64,000 bases of DNA from NCBI GenBank assembly GCA_025677835.1, contig JAIXMR010000083.1, positions 1 through 64,000 on the forward strand, in the 5' to 3' direction. The notes under the pieces are model-generated. The model ran no database searches and was not told where the DNA came from. It saw nothing but the letters and a program-made list of their open reading frames with translations. The stretch comes from Sporodiniella umbellata (taxonomy: Eukaryota > Mucoromycota > Mucoromycetes > Mucorales > Rhizopodaceae). This document shows positions 9,015 through 22,464 of the stretch, one piece after another (the first letter of the stretch is position 1; each line of letters begins with the position of its first letter). The translations under genes and the position numbers were made by a program.

Positions 9015-11018
9015 GTGAGATGTTTTTAAAAGTGATATGAATAATGAGAAGTTAAACGAAACTAAAAAATAGATAATATTTTATTTAATTATTCGGGTCA
9101 TTTTATAGGACTGAGTCATGAGGTGAATTTAGAGTGCGATAAGTTGTCAGTGCGTAGTGAGCACATTGACAACTAATGCTATAACTGCTTCTTTAGTAAT
9201 ATATGTATGACATCTTTTAACAAGTCCTCCGCTTGAATCGAAAAGCTTCTATAAGAAAATTAAAGAAAAGCTGCTGAAGCATTTAAAAATTACGACCTAA
9301 CACCAATTATCGATTCTAGGTAGAATCATGGTTGCTAAAACATTGCACTCAGTTTTACTAGGTACAGTTTTGGCATTCTAAACCCTCGATATTTTTTTAG
9401 TCGAATTAGATTCATCGAAACCACAAAATTCCTGCAGCTGCATTTCTTGTTGTTACTTCTACTGTACACAAGCAAGAAGATTGTCTGATACTTCAGCGTG
9501 AAAGCACTATCTATGATAATAAACTAAAACGGGCTTATCTTTAGTATTACTTTTATTTACTCAAAGAAGAGGTAAAGCCGTCAAAAGTCCTGGTTACTTT
9601 AAATTGCTGTTTGATACGATTATGCTGCTCAGATGCAAAATGAACTAGAACGTTCTAAACCCGAGAACAGCGCCTGAACTACTATCGATTCAAGTATTTT
9701 TTAGTAGTTTTGGACGAATAAGCTACGCACCAATTAGTCCAGAAAAAACCGGTACTGGTAGAAGATGTACAGTCTCAATTTTTTCTATGCTAAAACCAAC
9801 CCTTAGACTTCTTATACCTCAATTAGACTGGAGAATTCGATAGATAAATGTTTGAACCAGATGCTTATAGAATAGATATTTGAAAGATAAGGTTTTGAGG
9901 CTTTCAAGAAAACTAATAGTCAAAATAGAATTGTAAACAAACCAAAGACTGTTTAAGGTAATAAATGACTTGATGATTGACAACCGCTGTATACAGCAGC
10001 CAAATTAGAAGCGATGAATACTTCTTATAGATATACTTGTTAAAAAACGCCAGGCTTGCTCCCGCTCATCGCTTTTTACGAAAACCTAAAAATCAAAAGT
10101 GGAATCTATGTTGAAGCCTTTAAATAAGAAATTGCAGATCCAAAAGCAGTTAAAACTGGATAGCTGGACTATTGTAACTTGTGAAAAACTCTTTTTATGA
10201 CGAATACATTGAATTCATGTATTTCACAACAATCCCCTCTGGCCCAACAAAGCTGCTGCTAGATCCACTTTGCTTCTAAGGAAAGTTCATAGTAAAAACG
10301 AAATGAATCTCAGCTAATACATTAATTTTATTTTGACTTGTAATTTTAAACCATCTATTGAGTAACGATGAGAAACTAAATCCATATGAAACATTATAAA
10401 AAAGAGAAGAGTTTAGAAAAAAACCTATAAACATTTTAAAGAAAGTTATATGAAAACTTTATCCAATTTTTAAAATTTCTAATTAGAATAAAATCTGTAT
10501 ACTTTATTCTGTTTTATAGATGTGGTAATATGTGAAAACATAGTCGTTTTAAAATTATTGAATGTTTCTCATTGGTTGCAACATGAATAAAGCATTATAC
10601 AAAAAAAAAATACAGCGGATACCTTTTAGTATATAAGAAATAATAAAAAGTCAAATACCGAGTTTTGTACAATTCTAAAATATACGTTTAGATTGTTTGT
10701 CATTCTGTATCGTGCTACACATACATATTTTTTTTTAGAAAATGGACAAGTACGCAAAAAAAAAAGGTGTCGGAATGTTAAAAAAAACTGGTGCGCAAAT
10801 CGATTAGAAAATTCAGACAAACAACAGTAAATAAGTGGATAGTTTTCCGTTATCATATACCTGTTTGGTGTGCCCTTGTCATCGCGCATGATGACAAACG
10901 AAATTGCAGTATAAGGAAATTGTTTCGTGGGAAACGTATTAACAACACGTACCATCTGTCCCAGCAAATATAAATGGGCTCCTTTTTTTTTTCTTGTTAG
11001 ACAAACAACTTCCTTACA
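9015..11018. other. Intergenic AT-rich region, possible decayed coding traces
   Basis: Stop codons are dense in all frames. Short stretches (for example 9425-9520, reading IPAAAFLVV..LILQRES, and 10060-10110) have coding-like composition but no continuation, splice structure or partner motif. The ORFs near 10626-10973 overlap each other on opposite strands and have no family resemblance. I annotate no gene here. Confidence 0.55.
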
Positions 11019-12591
11019 ATGATTACTTTGCGCTCAGTCACAAGATCCCTGGCTAAAAAACACGCTCGAACTTTGGCAACTGTCAAACCTTTCGTTTTAG
11101 ATGAACCGCTTAGGCCTAAAATAAATACGCTTGTGCCAGGACCTAAGTCTGAAGAAGTCATAGCTCGACTAAACAAGTATCAAGATACACGAACTATCTT
11201 CTTCGTAGCAGGTAAGCGGGTTTTAAAAATACAAAGAGCTTATTGTCAGCTTAGATTACGAAAAATCAAAGGGCAATTATATTGTAGATGCAGACGGTAA
11301 CGTTTTGCTTGATGTATACGCACAAATTGCCTCTATACCTATCGGATATAACCACCCAACTTTCTTGGAACTCGCTAAACAACCCCGTTTTCAAACTGCA
11401 CTTTCTAACAGGTAATTTAAACAACTTTTCCAAGCAGTAGAATCCAAAAATGACTCTATGACCATAGACCAGCACTGGGAGTCAACCCGAACCTAGACTG
11501 GATAGATATTGTTGAGGACGCTTTTATGAAAGTAGCTCCAAAAGGGATGGATGAAGTTTTTACGGTGATGTGTGGATCATGTGCTAACGAAAACGCCTAT
11601 AAGACTGCATTCATGTACAAAGCTGCTAAAAAAAGAGGAACTAAGAATTTTAGCGAGCTGGAGCTGGAATCCTGTATGAAAAATGAAGCACCTGGATCCC
11701 CCGATAATATGGATATCTTGAGCTTTGCCAAAGGTTTTCATGGTCGTTTGATGGGCTCGCTTTCAACCACTGCAAGCAAAGCAATTCACAAAATAGACAT
11801 TCCAGCCTTTCATTGGCCTAAGGCAACTTTTCCTAAACTCAAATATCCTTTGGATCAAAATGTAGAGCATAATCGTCGTGTAGAAACAGAGTCTTTACGA
11901 GAAGTAGAAGCCATTTTATCAAAAGATGGAACAGCTGCTGTAGTTGTAGAGCCTATTCAATCGGAAGGTGGCGACAATCATGGTGAGATTGTTATTGAGA
12001 TTTTAAAAAACAGCTACTAAAAGCATTTTATCCAGCCTCTCCTGAGTTTTTTAGATCGTTGCAATCGATTTGTCAAAAGCATGATACACTCTTCATAGTT
12101 GATGAGGTACAGACTGGTGTAGGCGCTACTGGAACTTTCTGGGCACATCAAGCATGGGATTTGCCTACACCTCCAGATATTGTAACTTTCTCAAAAAATT
12201 CCAAGCAGCCGGATACTTTTTAAAATCACACTTACGTCCTGCGCAACCCTACCGTCTTTATAATACTTGGATGGGAGATCCTGTACGTGCTATGCAAGCT
12301 GCTCGTATTGTAGAAGAAATCAGAGAAAACAAGCTACTAGAAAACGTGAAAGAAGTGGGCAGCTATCTTCTACAGGAGCTTTCCAAAATGAAGAAAATTG
12401 ACAATGTACGTGGCCAAGGTACATTCATTGCTTTTGATATAAACAAACGCGACCATTTTCTGCACAAAATGCGACAACAAGGTGTTAATATGGGTGGATG
12501 CGGCGATGCCACTGTTCGTTTGCGACCAATGTTGATTTTCCAAAAGCATCACGCAGATATTCTGCTAGACGCTATGAGAAAATGTTTGTAA
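11019..12591 (+). CDS. UGA1: 4-aminobutyrate (GABA) aminotransferase, mitochondrial, with one-base frameshift
   Basis: PLP-dependent class III aminotransferase converting GABA and 2-oxoglutarate to succinic semialdehyde and glutamate (GABA shunt). Exons 11019-11211, 11255-11411, 11468-11982 and 12024-12591 give about 477 residues once one base is allowed for. The N-terminus is Arg/Ser-rich and fits a mitochondrial presequence. Family blocks are clear: [64 protein letters not shown] and NTWMGDP. At 12191-12198 the motif for the catalytic lysine (TFSKKFQAAG) is split: there are six A where seven are needed, so the frame slips exactly at the two lysine codons. Everything downstream is intact in the shifted frame. 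Either a homopolymer sequencing error or a very recent inactivation. Confidence 0.9.
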
Positions 12592-13942
12592 TCAAAAGGT
12601 TTCACAAAGCAGGTGTGAAAGTAGGTAATCAGTATTTGTATCGTACAACATACTGCTTAGGCTTTTTGTATTTAAATTTTGAGCCAATCATTGTAGTTGT
12701 ATATTGACACTGAATCTCCTAAAAGCTATTATTTTGTCAAATAAAAACTGAATTACACAATTGAAAAGATAGTTTGTAAAGACTGCGAGAACAAAAGTCA
12801 CCAGTACGAAAGTTTTGCTGGATATTTTTTAAAAAAAAATTAGACATCAAAGATACGGAGCAAATATCTACCCTAAAAGAAATTCGGCCAAAAATTCAAT
12901 CAAAATACAAAGAGTAGAAATGAGAGAAATGTACTGGTCTCGCCAGCAAACTGAAAATTTGTAAAAGGGAACGATTACTTCAAAACCCAAAATACAGAAG
13001 AGACAGATGTAAAAGCAAACAAACTTGAAGAAGACTATACTTACGAATGTTGCTTTGCTAAAGCGAAATTAGAGAAACTGCAACTGACAGAAACGAGAGC
13101 AGATTGGGGGTGCGGATTCTAACAATTAAACAGCTTAAAAAACGCACACAAGAAAGCAGGAAAAAGAATCGAAATTAGACAGTAATCGAATAGAAAAAAA
13201 TTTTAAAGTATCAGATGTCGATTTTTGAATGTACAAACCAACACTGTAAATGAACTTGTTGACAAAGCAAAAGCAAAAAAAAATTACAAAATATCTTTAA
13301 AAATTGTTATCAACCCAAATCTAAGGAATAAAAAACACCAATATTCACTGTATTCACCCAAAGATAAAGAAAACAAACGCAAAATCTTTAACAGAGTAGA
13401 TGTATGTTAATTTATAGCAATAGTTAGAAATCTGGGTCCAAATTTGTGGGGAAAAAAAAAAGGAAAACACACCAAACAGTAAGTTGTTCAATCCCGTTGA
13501 TGCAAAAAGAAAATGTATTCTGGAAACAGTGTATACTATACACACATTTGTGTACAATAAAGCATGTCGTGCAACCAAACATGAAATTTTTAAAGCCAGA
13601 TAAAGATCTGATAAAGTCGACACTTTCACCGTTTGGTTTAGTTGTAAAGTTTTGCTTATTCAAACCCATGCTTTTCTTTCCACAAAAAAAAATCAAGCAA
13701 GACTATATTTTAAAAACAAAGTATTACTGCAACTTCCGGTTTCAATACTGCTTATATGCTTTTATTAGCCTTGCCCTAATTTGGAAAAAACATTATGAAG
13801 GAGCAATTAAACTGCTTGTGTTCACACTTGAATGGGTAAAATCGGAGAATGTGACTTGCATTATGTGTTGATACTACAGAGTTCGCTTTCTTTATTTTTC
13901 AATACCCTTTTTCTTTTGCGTGAATAGAAGCATTTCGACTCA
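12592..13942. other. Intergenic AT-rich region
   Basis: Separates the GABA transaminase from the NRAMP gene. Contains A-rich stretches and overlapping ORFs on opposite strands at 13354-13871 that lack splice support, motifs or codon bias. Some pieces near 12960-13120 look like decayed Glu/Lys-rich coding sequence. No gene called. Confidence 0.5.
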
Positions 13943-15829
13943 ATGCCGAAAACATGCAACAAGATTGCTGCTTACTTGAAAACCTTAGGAAAGTTCATTG
14001 GCCCCGGTTTTATGATTGCTGTCGGATAGTAAAGAAAAGAGAAACTAATAAATACAAAAAGATACAAGTTATACTAACAGTTGAACACTAGTTTGGATCC
14101 GGGCAACTGGGCAACTGACATGGAAGGCGGGTCATCATTTGGATATAAACTATTATTTGTTATTCTGGTTTCCAATTTGATTGCTATCTTTCTACAAAAC
14201 TTAACGATTCGACTTGGAACTGTCACTGGTCTAGACTTGGCCTCTGCCAGTCGCAAGTTCTTTCCACGAGGACTGAACTTGTTCTTATATGTGCTAGCAG
14301 AAATAGCTATTATTGCAACGGATGTGGCAGAGGTTATTGGATCTGCGATTGCTTTGAATCTATTGTTTCCTACATTGCCTTTACCTGCAGGCGTAGCCAT
14401 TACAGCTGTGGATGTATTCATCATATTGCTTTTTTATAAAGAAGAGGACGAGACTGATGGCTCAAATTCGGGAAAGATGGTTCGAGCATTTGAAATGTTT
14501 GTTATGATGCTTGTAGCTGCTGTAGGTGTCTGTTTTATGATAGAGTTAGGATATTCCGACGTGGTGGCTGTGGATTTGTTGAAGGGTTATCTTCCTACTA
14601 AAGAAATTTTCACTGAGCCTGAAGTACTGTATGTTGCCATTGGTATCGTGGGTGCCACAGGTAAAAATTAAAAACACACTTTTGTCTGTTGTTCACGCTT
14701 TTCAAAGTAATGCCACACAACCTTTATTTACACAGCTTCATTGTTCAAAGCCGATGTCGGGAATGGAAGATTGCTAGACCGCATGTAGAAAAAAAGGATG
14801 ACTATTGGATAGTCAAAAGCGACCAATTTGATCTTACACCACCTGAAGATGATAACAGTGTTGACCATACAACCCTCAATTTAATTCCAGAACACCCAAA
14901 TGTTAGCTTTGATAGTGTCAAAAACTATTTGCAGAAGTCGCTTAAGAAAAATTTACATTACGGGTTCATTGATTTATTAGTCGCCCTTACCTTTGCATTT
15001 TTCGTCAACTGTGCAATTTTAATTGTTGCCTCGGCTAATTTTTATTACGCACCTGAGAGCCAGCAACAGCAAGTTCAGGATTTGTTTAGTGCACATGGCT
15101 TATTGTTGAAATATCTCGGCCCTCCCGCAGCTACTGTGTTTGCATTGGCACTGTTATGTGCAGGCCAATCAAGCACACTAACCGCCACTTTAGCAGGACA
15201 GGGTAAATACTCTAAACAAAAACAAAAAAATTGTGGCACTAACAATTTAGTTTTCAGTTATTATGAGCGGATTTTTGGGTATGACGACTCGACCTTGGAT
15301 ACGTCGCGTAGTAACACGGCTTATTGCTATTGCGCCTGCCATGGTAGCAGCCTGTATTGCTGGCCGTTCAGGACTTAGTAATATGCTAGTTGCCAGTCAA
15401 GTCGCTTTGAGTATTCAGTTACCTTTTGCAGTTGTACCTCTCGTTTATTTGACTTCCACTGAATCAACGATGCAATTGGGGCTTGTTGTTGAAGGAAAAC
15501 AAGTGAAGTCTACCACATTTATTACTGAGCAACCTAAAATGACTTTCTTTGACCGAATGCTAGTCTTTCTCAGAATTTCTGCTCCTGGATCCAGCTGGAC
15601 AAGATTCAGCAAAGTGAAAGAACCCGAGAACTTGCATGAAGCTAATATAGAGGAAGAAGAGTGCCACTCTCTAGAAGACAAGCAGGCAAAAGTAATTACC
15701 ATAAGTAGTTTGCCCGAGCCACTTGTTTATGCTAATAATCGAATGACAAAAAATTTTGCTGTGTTTGTTTCCGTTCTCTTGATTGTATTGAACGGTTACT
15801 TAGTTGTGTCATTATTCTTAAAGAATTAA
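13943..15829 (+). CDS. NRAMP-family divalent metal (Mn/Fe) transporter
   Basis: Proton-coupled Mn2+/Fe2+ importer of the Smf/NRAMP family, a polytopic membrane protein. Exons 13943-14028, 14092-14660, 14708-15202 and 15258-15829 join in frame to 573 residues. Diagnostic motifs are visible: PGFMIAVGYLDPGNWATD (TM1 with the DPGN metal-binding motif, formed across intron 1), GATVMPHNLYLHS (TM6 MPH motif, formed across intron 2) and GQSSTLTATLAGQVIMSGFL (across intron 3). These junctions fix the splice sites. The N-terminal tail before TM1 is short (about 18 residues), so an upstream non-conserved exon cannot be excluded. A hydrophilic acidic loop (about 495-545) precedes the last helix, which ends in VVSLFLKN. 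Confidence 0.93.
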
Positions 15830-18800
15830 ATACCCACACACGTACACACAAGCACAGAAATACATGCACAAACACATCTCATTTTATATTTATTTGTTAC
15901 ATAAAAAGAATTCATACATTTTCCTTCAAACACTGACGTTTATATTCGAGCAAAATGTGCTTGCCGGTAAAAAGTAAACGAATCGAGAGATAGCTATAGA
16001 CTATTTACTTTCTCAACAGTATTTCGATTGTACTGTGAAAAGTGTCTATGATTATGGTGTTTTTCTTTATTGATTTAATAACCAGTACTGTCAAGTACGG
16101 CGACCAACGGTGTATTTTTTGAAATCAGCTTTCTAGTGCTGTTCTCAACTTTAAGAGGTGTAATTCTTCCTCAAGTCGCTATATACACTTAAAAATCAAT
16201 AAATTATAAATGTCTGTTCATCGTTTTTTGTGAGTAACATTTAATGTTTTTAGTCTGTTTTACAATGGTGGCGGCTGAAGGGTGTGAGCGGATATAAAAT
16301 CAGTCATTGTTTCATCCCTCCAATTGGCTATTTTTCAGTAACAGATCTAATTCTCAAGCCGCTTTTTTCCGGCCTTGACTACAAAAAACAACCTTTTTTG
16401 TATAAAATATAAAGCACGAATAAACGCATACAACTGCAAGTTTCTAAAGGATTGTCTATTGTGGTAATATTAGTAGAAATATGTAAAGCCACATATACGC
16501 ACAGATCGCACAGACAATGGTTTCATAATATCCTCTTCTATTATAGTCTAAAGAGGGCCATACAACATATGTATAAAGTTCTTTCCAATATTTCTAGAGC
16601 CTACTTTTTGTCTTGTTCAAACTAACAAAGTAATCGATCTCAAGGCCCTAAGGAACTTATGCTGAAAAAACCCTCAAACCTTGAAAGTCAGACAATTCAG
16701 AAGCATACTTCAAAAACAATAATCGCAATTGCTTTCAAAAACATGAATTGTAGGTATAAAAAATGACAACAATAAGCCCTAGTATCAGTGACCGCAATCC
16801 CCTTAAAATACTATACAAAAACCAGAGATTTGGCAATTATCGGCTAGAATATACATATATCTAAACAGAAAATAAAGAAAAATTAAAAATGAACAAGCTC
16901 TTTTGTAAATGAAGCGAAAAAAGAACTAAAAAAACAGCGCTGGCCGTTGATTTTTTTTTATACAAAACGCTTACAAGCTCGTTTTCACGAGTTTTGGTAG
17001 TATTTTAAAACCAGCAATGGGGTGTTTTGGTTTTAACATTGGCGCTTTACTGGACTGATATTTGTATCTTCTTAGTGTCTAAACATACCAGCCCAATACA
17101 TAACGTTACCTCACTACCATGCCACTTTGTTTCTGTACAAAATTTCAATCACCATACTCCTCTTCATATTTTTTTAGTATTAGATGAGCTGTTACAATAG
17201 ATACCGTCCACCAGAAATACTGTCCTGGGACTATGCATCTAACACAAACTATTAGGCAAGACTTCATCTAAGGATCAAAGTGAAGATAATTAACGCTTTT
17301 TGTAGATGCGTCCAATCAACTACTGTTATTGAGCTAGCTTCACCTCATACTTTTTAGCAAATCCAGACCAACTCAAAATGGAGAGCCTTTAGTTAAAAAA
17401 ACTATACTATAACATAACGCAAACTAAACCTAGCATTACAGGCTGCGATATAGATAGCATCAGAAGAGCTCGCTAGGCTCACAGTTTTCAGAAAACCCTC
17501 TTTTTGACATAATAAAACTTCAGCAGTATACTCATGTATATTTGTAGAGAAACCAGGGAGACCACTTCAGTATTTACATATGATTAAAATTACATGTTTC
17601 TTTTTGTTTTAAAGTGCTACTACTTTGAAATGAAAATCAAATATTGTTTACCTAAAAAAACACTATACAAGAAAACGCTGATATGTCTAATTATAGAGAT
17701 ACGCGCAATATAGCTTTTTTTTTTTCATGAATGGCAGATAAGGCTTTTACTTAATTTTTGTTTTATTTTTCATCAAAACAGCGAGAAGCTAAAAAATTAC
17801 ATATTGAGTAGAAACAAAAGATTGCATGGGGGTAAAAAGTAATGAGCAGCTGATACATCTATACGTTCGATTATAATTTGAAAAAAAAAAAAAAAAGTAT
17901 AATTAGGCATCAAAAAATAAGTTTAAAGCTAGTAAACACATTTAGGTCTCACTAGGTTCGCTTACGCAACTTTTTACTCTGTTTTAAATAAGCATCTATT
18001 TAACATTTATTGCTGTCTTTAGCAAACGAAAAAGGATTTGAATTATGTACATATTAACATCTTTCCTTTTTTTTTTGAAAAAAATATACTTGTAATTGCT
18101 TTTCTTTTGAGGTTTTGCTTTTGGAGATAACGTGTCAACCAAAGTGCATGAAAAAAACATTTATATCATATATTGATTTATGGTTTTAGGAGAAGCGCAA
18201 ATTACTCAAGCCATCTTTAAACTGTAATTTATATGACCATCAACATAAAGATTCCTAGAGATATCGAAATAAAATCTTCTGTTCCCAAACTTGCGAAAAT
18301 CTGAATTAATACTTGAAAACAACATATAAATGTATATACTGACCAGTTTAAAACCCCCAAGTCGCGAATTAGACAGCTTTCTAAACGCCAAGCCATTATC
18401 ATTGTTATTTTTTCAAAAAAAAAAAAAAAGGAGCAACATTTAATAGAAAAAACTTTAATACGGCCACACAAACAAAATAGCAAGCCGAAAAGGCCTGTTT
18501 TTCAACATAGTATGTTTCTGTAGGATTAATTTGAAATCCATTTTAATAGTTTATTTTTGTTTTTATTAAAAAAATTTCTACTTGTTTTGGCCTTGCTTCA
18601 TGCTTAAACGAATAGCTCACACTTAAAAAAAAAGAAGTGATGCAAAACAAGTACAGGTTAGTACCACATACCTGGTAACAATTTTGATTGATTCAAAAAT
18701 TAATCTGAGTATCAATATTGCGGCAAATAAGTTCTATGATTGGACATATATTTTGTATCCGAAGGTGTTGGCTAATAAGAAACACTACTAAATTTCGAAC

Positions 18801-21800
18801 TTTTGCCTTTATTTGTTTATTTTTTTTTTGAATGGAAGATGTAACTGAGTGTAGTGTATCACAGATAGCGTTTAGTGAAACTGTGATCGTCTAAAGAGAT
18901 ATCTTAGCATAAAACATATAAAAAAGTATTATCGTTAGTTATAATACCCTTTTTATTTCAACAAAGGGTAAAACTTTTTTCCTCAATAAAAGTGAATTGA
19001 ATTTCAATTTTTTTTTTTTTTTGGTGCAAATCGGCTTGGTAATAGTTTTGTAATGTTTTTTAGGGCCGTTGTCTCGGTAGGGTTGTGGAGATATATTTCG
19101 CACTTTAAAAGTGTAATCGTATTAGATATTAATAAAAACACGACCTAACAATATCTGGATACCTCATTAAAGCAAAAAATAAAAGTAACACTCAATACAT
19201 TGCAGATCCGAGAAACGAAGGTTTTAGACTAGCAAAACGAAATAGGCTTTTATGTGAACACCAGATTGCTTAATTTTTATTCATTATTTGTAAAGAAACA
19301 GGTATTGGGGACTTGGACTAGAGTGTTACTGAAATCCTTCAAACCCTCAGTAACCTTTTAAAATCAAGCGGATTGGGTTTAAAATGTCTTGATAAAATGT
19401 TGCTAGCTAATATTCGGACGAGCAGCTGTACTTCTGCTACTTGTTCAAAGGTATTACTTTTGTGAAGTAGTAAAGGAAAATAGCCATGGTCTTAAAAATA
19501 GCTAGCTTGTAAGATTGACTGACAGCTTCAGGCAATTTTAAAAAAGTATTTGTACCTAGCCACTATTAAAAAAATGAGTTTATAAACCCCAAGAGGTAGC
19601 GAAGGGAAAAGCTTCTCAATACCCTAACGGTAAAACGGATCATGTCACTTTATTTCAAATAGATCATCATAAATCATGTGTCATGTGTTAAGGCATTATG
19701 ATTGAACACAACTCCAAAAAAATAAAAAGACTCCTGGCACAAAGGTGTTCACAAAAAAAGAGAGATCAGTTGTTTAGGGAATAGTTCATTTTTAATTGAC
19801 AGTGTGAAAATCAGCTGTCTATTTTAAGGCCTTTCATGTGTATATTGTTTAAAGCTAACAAGACCGATATTTGTGTAAATCGCTTTTAAAAATGACATTC
19901 GACTTTTTTTTGTACGCATTGTGATAGTGTCACCATTGGATCCTTATTTTTTTATGTAATAGTCCCACTTGTAATCCTTTATGGTTAGGTTTTTTTTTGT
20001 TCAAAAGACATTGTATTCACTGAATGTGGAACAGGGTTTTGTTTTGTCAAAATTAAGATTTAAGGTGTTTACCATAGTCAGGCGATCTAATCAGATATCT
20101 ATATACTCGCAGACGTATATATATATATTATAGGAAATCTTAGTATAATTATTACATGATAGTGCAGAACTATAGATTTAAGCAAGGAGTGTGTAGTATC
20201 GACTTGACAACTCAGGGGAAAGAACCGAGTTGATGTTTATGTTTTAAATAGTAAAATCAGATAAAGAAAATTAATTTCAGAAAACTGTTTCAGCTAATTC
20301 GTATTTGGGACATATCTAATCTTTTACCAGCGGATAAGGTTTGGAGACATATGATTCGTTTATTTCGGCCTAACTCTTTTAACGGCCCACTAAAATGTTT
20401 TTATAAACTTTTAGTTAAATATTGGTCTGAGTAACGCGTAAATACCGCGTGTTACATCCATGCATTTCGTTTTCTCTACCTGGGTGGCCTTTTTTTTTAA
20501 TACATTCTGGAGTTTGTTGAAAAACAGCTAGTTAATCAGCCTTTACAAGTCTTTTTTATGTAGCGGTCGTGCTTTGATGAGGCAGCTAATGGGCTTTTTT
20601 TTGGCTGTACTTTCTGTAATTCAAGTTGTACCTGGGGTTTTTTTCCGTAGATAGTCTTTTCCGTCATAAAATTGGCGCTTGGGGTTGCTTTTGATGAGAA
20701 AGAGCAATTACTCTTTTTTCCGCGGCAGAGTGGGACAGGGTAAAAACTTTTTTTTGTTCGTAATGTGCCATATTTAGTATATAATACCAACTCAAAATAT
20801 TGTTTGTGTGCCAAACTCCATCTCACTGTGTTACTTAGTTCCCAGGGCACTATTTAGAAGTCAATTGGCCTTTATTTTTTACGAGAAAAGGGAAATAAAA
20901 GTAGTTTAGAAATAAATAAATGCTTTCCAGGTATATTTCAATGAATCTCGAACAACTTCTTTTAGGAAAAGGACTTTGTAGTTCATGCCATCCGTAATGA
21001 TAAAAAGCCTGTGTAACTTTTTTTAACAGTGAGATTGATTGTCAAAAGGGAAAGAGCTGAAACATAAAAATAAATCTTGCTCCCGACGTAAATGTAAGCC
21101 ATATTAAAACAAAAAGGAAATGAGTCACTGTATAAAACTAAAGACAGTTTCATTGGATGGAGATCAAAAAGACCACATATTTCATAGCTGAGTTAAACGG
21201 GCTTATCTGATCTTTCTTTTACGCGGATCAATCTATAGTTACTAAACAGACCACTGACCTTAACACCCCTGGTGAATGTCAAAAGCTTTTTTTAAGAAGT
21301 ATATAAACAGTATTAAAACGATTCTTATTTCAATTGAACAATGAGTCATTTCTTATTGTTACAAAGAGTGTCACTTGTAACGCTAATAACTCAAATCATT
21401 ATATAACACTAGTACTTTGCATTGAAAATGAGCAGATAAAATAATGGTAACGTCAATGAAAGGGCTAACAATGAAAGCCTCCCTCGTTTTACTTTGCGCC
21501 CCTTTAAAATAAAATTGTGCTTTACTTTTTGTTGTTAAACCCACCTTGTCGTGTTACGTATCTCTCTGTATATCGCTTTAGATGTAAGCATTTGCAGTTT
21601 CACATTTCTTTATGTACAAAAAATTCAAAACCGGCCATTTTTTTTTAACAGATAAAAAAAATAAAAAGTAACAAAAACAATCACGAAGACAATGTTACTT
21701 AAATTATATATATTTTTTTTGTGTCTGTAACGTATATATATATAAAAAAGCAATAGTGAGACGTTTTATATATTTAGTTGCACCGAGCATTGGTCATGGT

Positions 21801-22464
21801 CGTTTTTACATTTCTTTTCAGCTAAAATAAAGCCTCTGACCTAAAAGAACAAAAAAAAAGGACCTAAATAGGTTAAAATCAAGATAGGGTGTGTCTCAAT
21901 TAAGTCTGGGATAAAGATATCAGCGGAAAAATCAGATAAGTCTCGGTGAAACAGTCTTTGTGTTACCTTTAGATCAAACCTACGCGATCCGAGAGGCGCG
22001 ACTCAAATTCAATTGAGGGGGTTTTAGTCAGCTCACAGACTTGTAAACTGTTACTTCTCCTTAACTATGCTATTGAGCAATATTCATTTTAAAAAAACCA
22101 AGAATTTAGTAATTGCTTAATCATCTTGCTTGTAAGCAAAAAAAAAAAAAAAAGATAATCTTTCGGAGATGTACTTCTTGCACTGGTTGATCTCCTCGTG
22201 AATATTTTAACCCGGGAATGAAAGACTTAATGTCTAGTAATGTTAGTTACAAAAAGATAAAAAAAAATCAGATAATTTTTTTTATTGTATTGACTGGTGT
22301 TTAAAAAAAAAAAAAAAAAAAGCAAGGTAGCCTAATAAAACATAGACATATATTTATATTCAAAAGAGTATAAATACAAACTGAAGCTAAATTTTTCAAT
22401 TTCTTTCTTTTAGCTTGTCTTTCTTCTACTTGTTGTATTACTTCTTGTTTTTGTTTTTGAAAGC
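15830..22464. other. 6.6-kb gene-poor AT-rich block
   Basis: No ORF with family resemblance, no convincing splice chain, no tRNA. It contains A/T homopolymers, short (TA)n runs near 20117 and 21733, and long stretches with stops in all frames. The largest minus-strand ORF (20536-20850, 104 codons) has no recognisable feature. The first 100 bp is a CA-rich 3' flank of the NRAMP gene (ACACACACGTACACACAAGC). Confidence 0.65.

Noticed and set aside
9425..9520. NUDIX-like stretch (IPAAAFLVV..LILQRES)
   Set aside because: Resembles the first strand of NUDIX hydrolases but there is no NUDIX box and stops follow immediately.
13354..13871. Overlapping ORFs of 90-141 codons on both strands
   Set aside because: No motif, no codon bias, both strands open at once because of AT-rich low-complexity sequence.
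20536..20850. 104-codon minus-strand ORF in the gene-poor block
   Set aside because: No recognisable feature or splice context; expected by chance in 6.6 kb.
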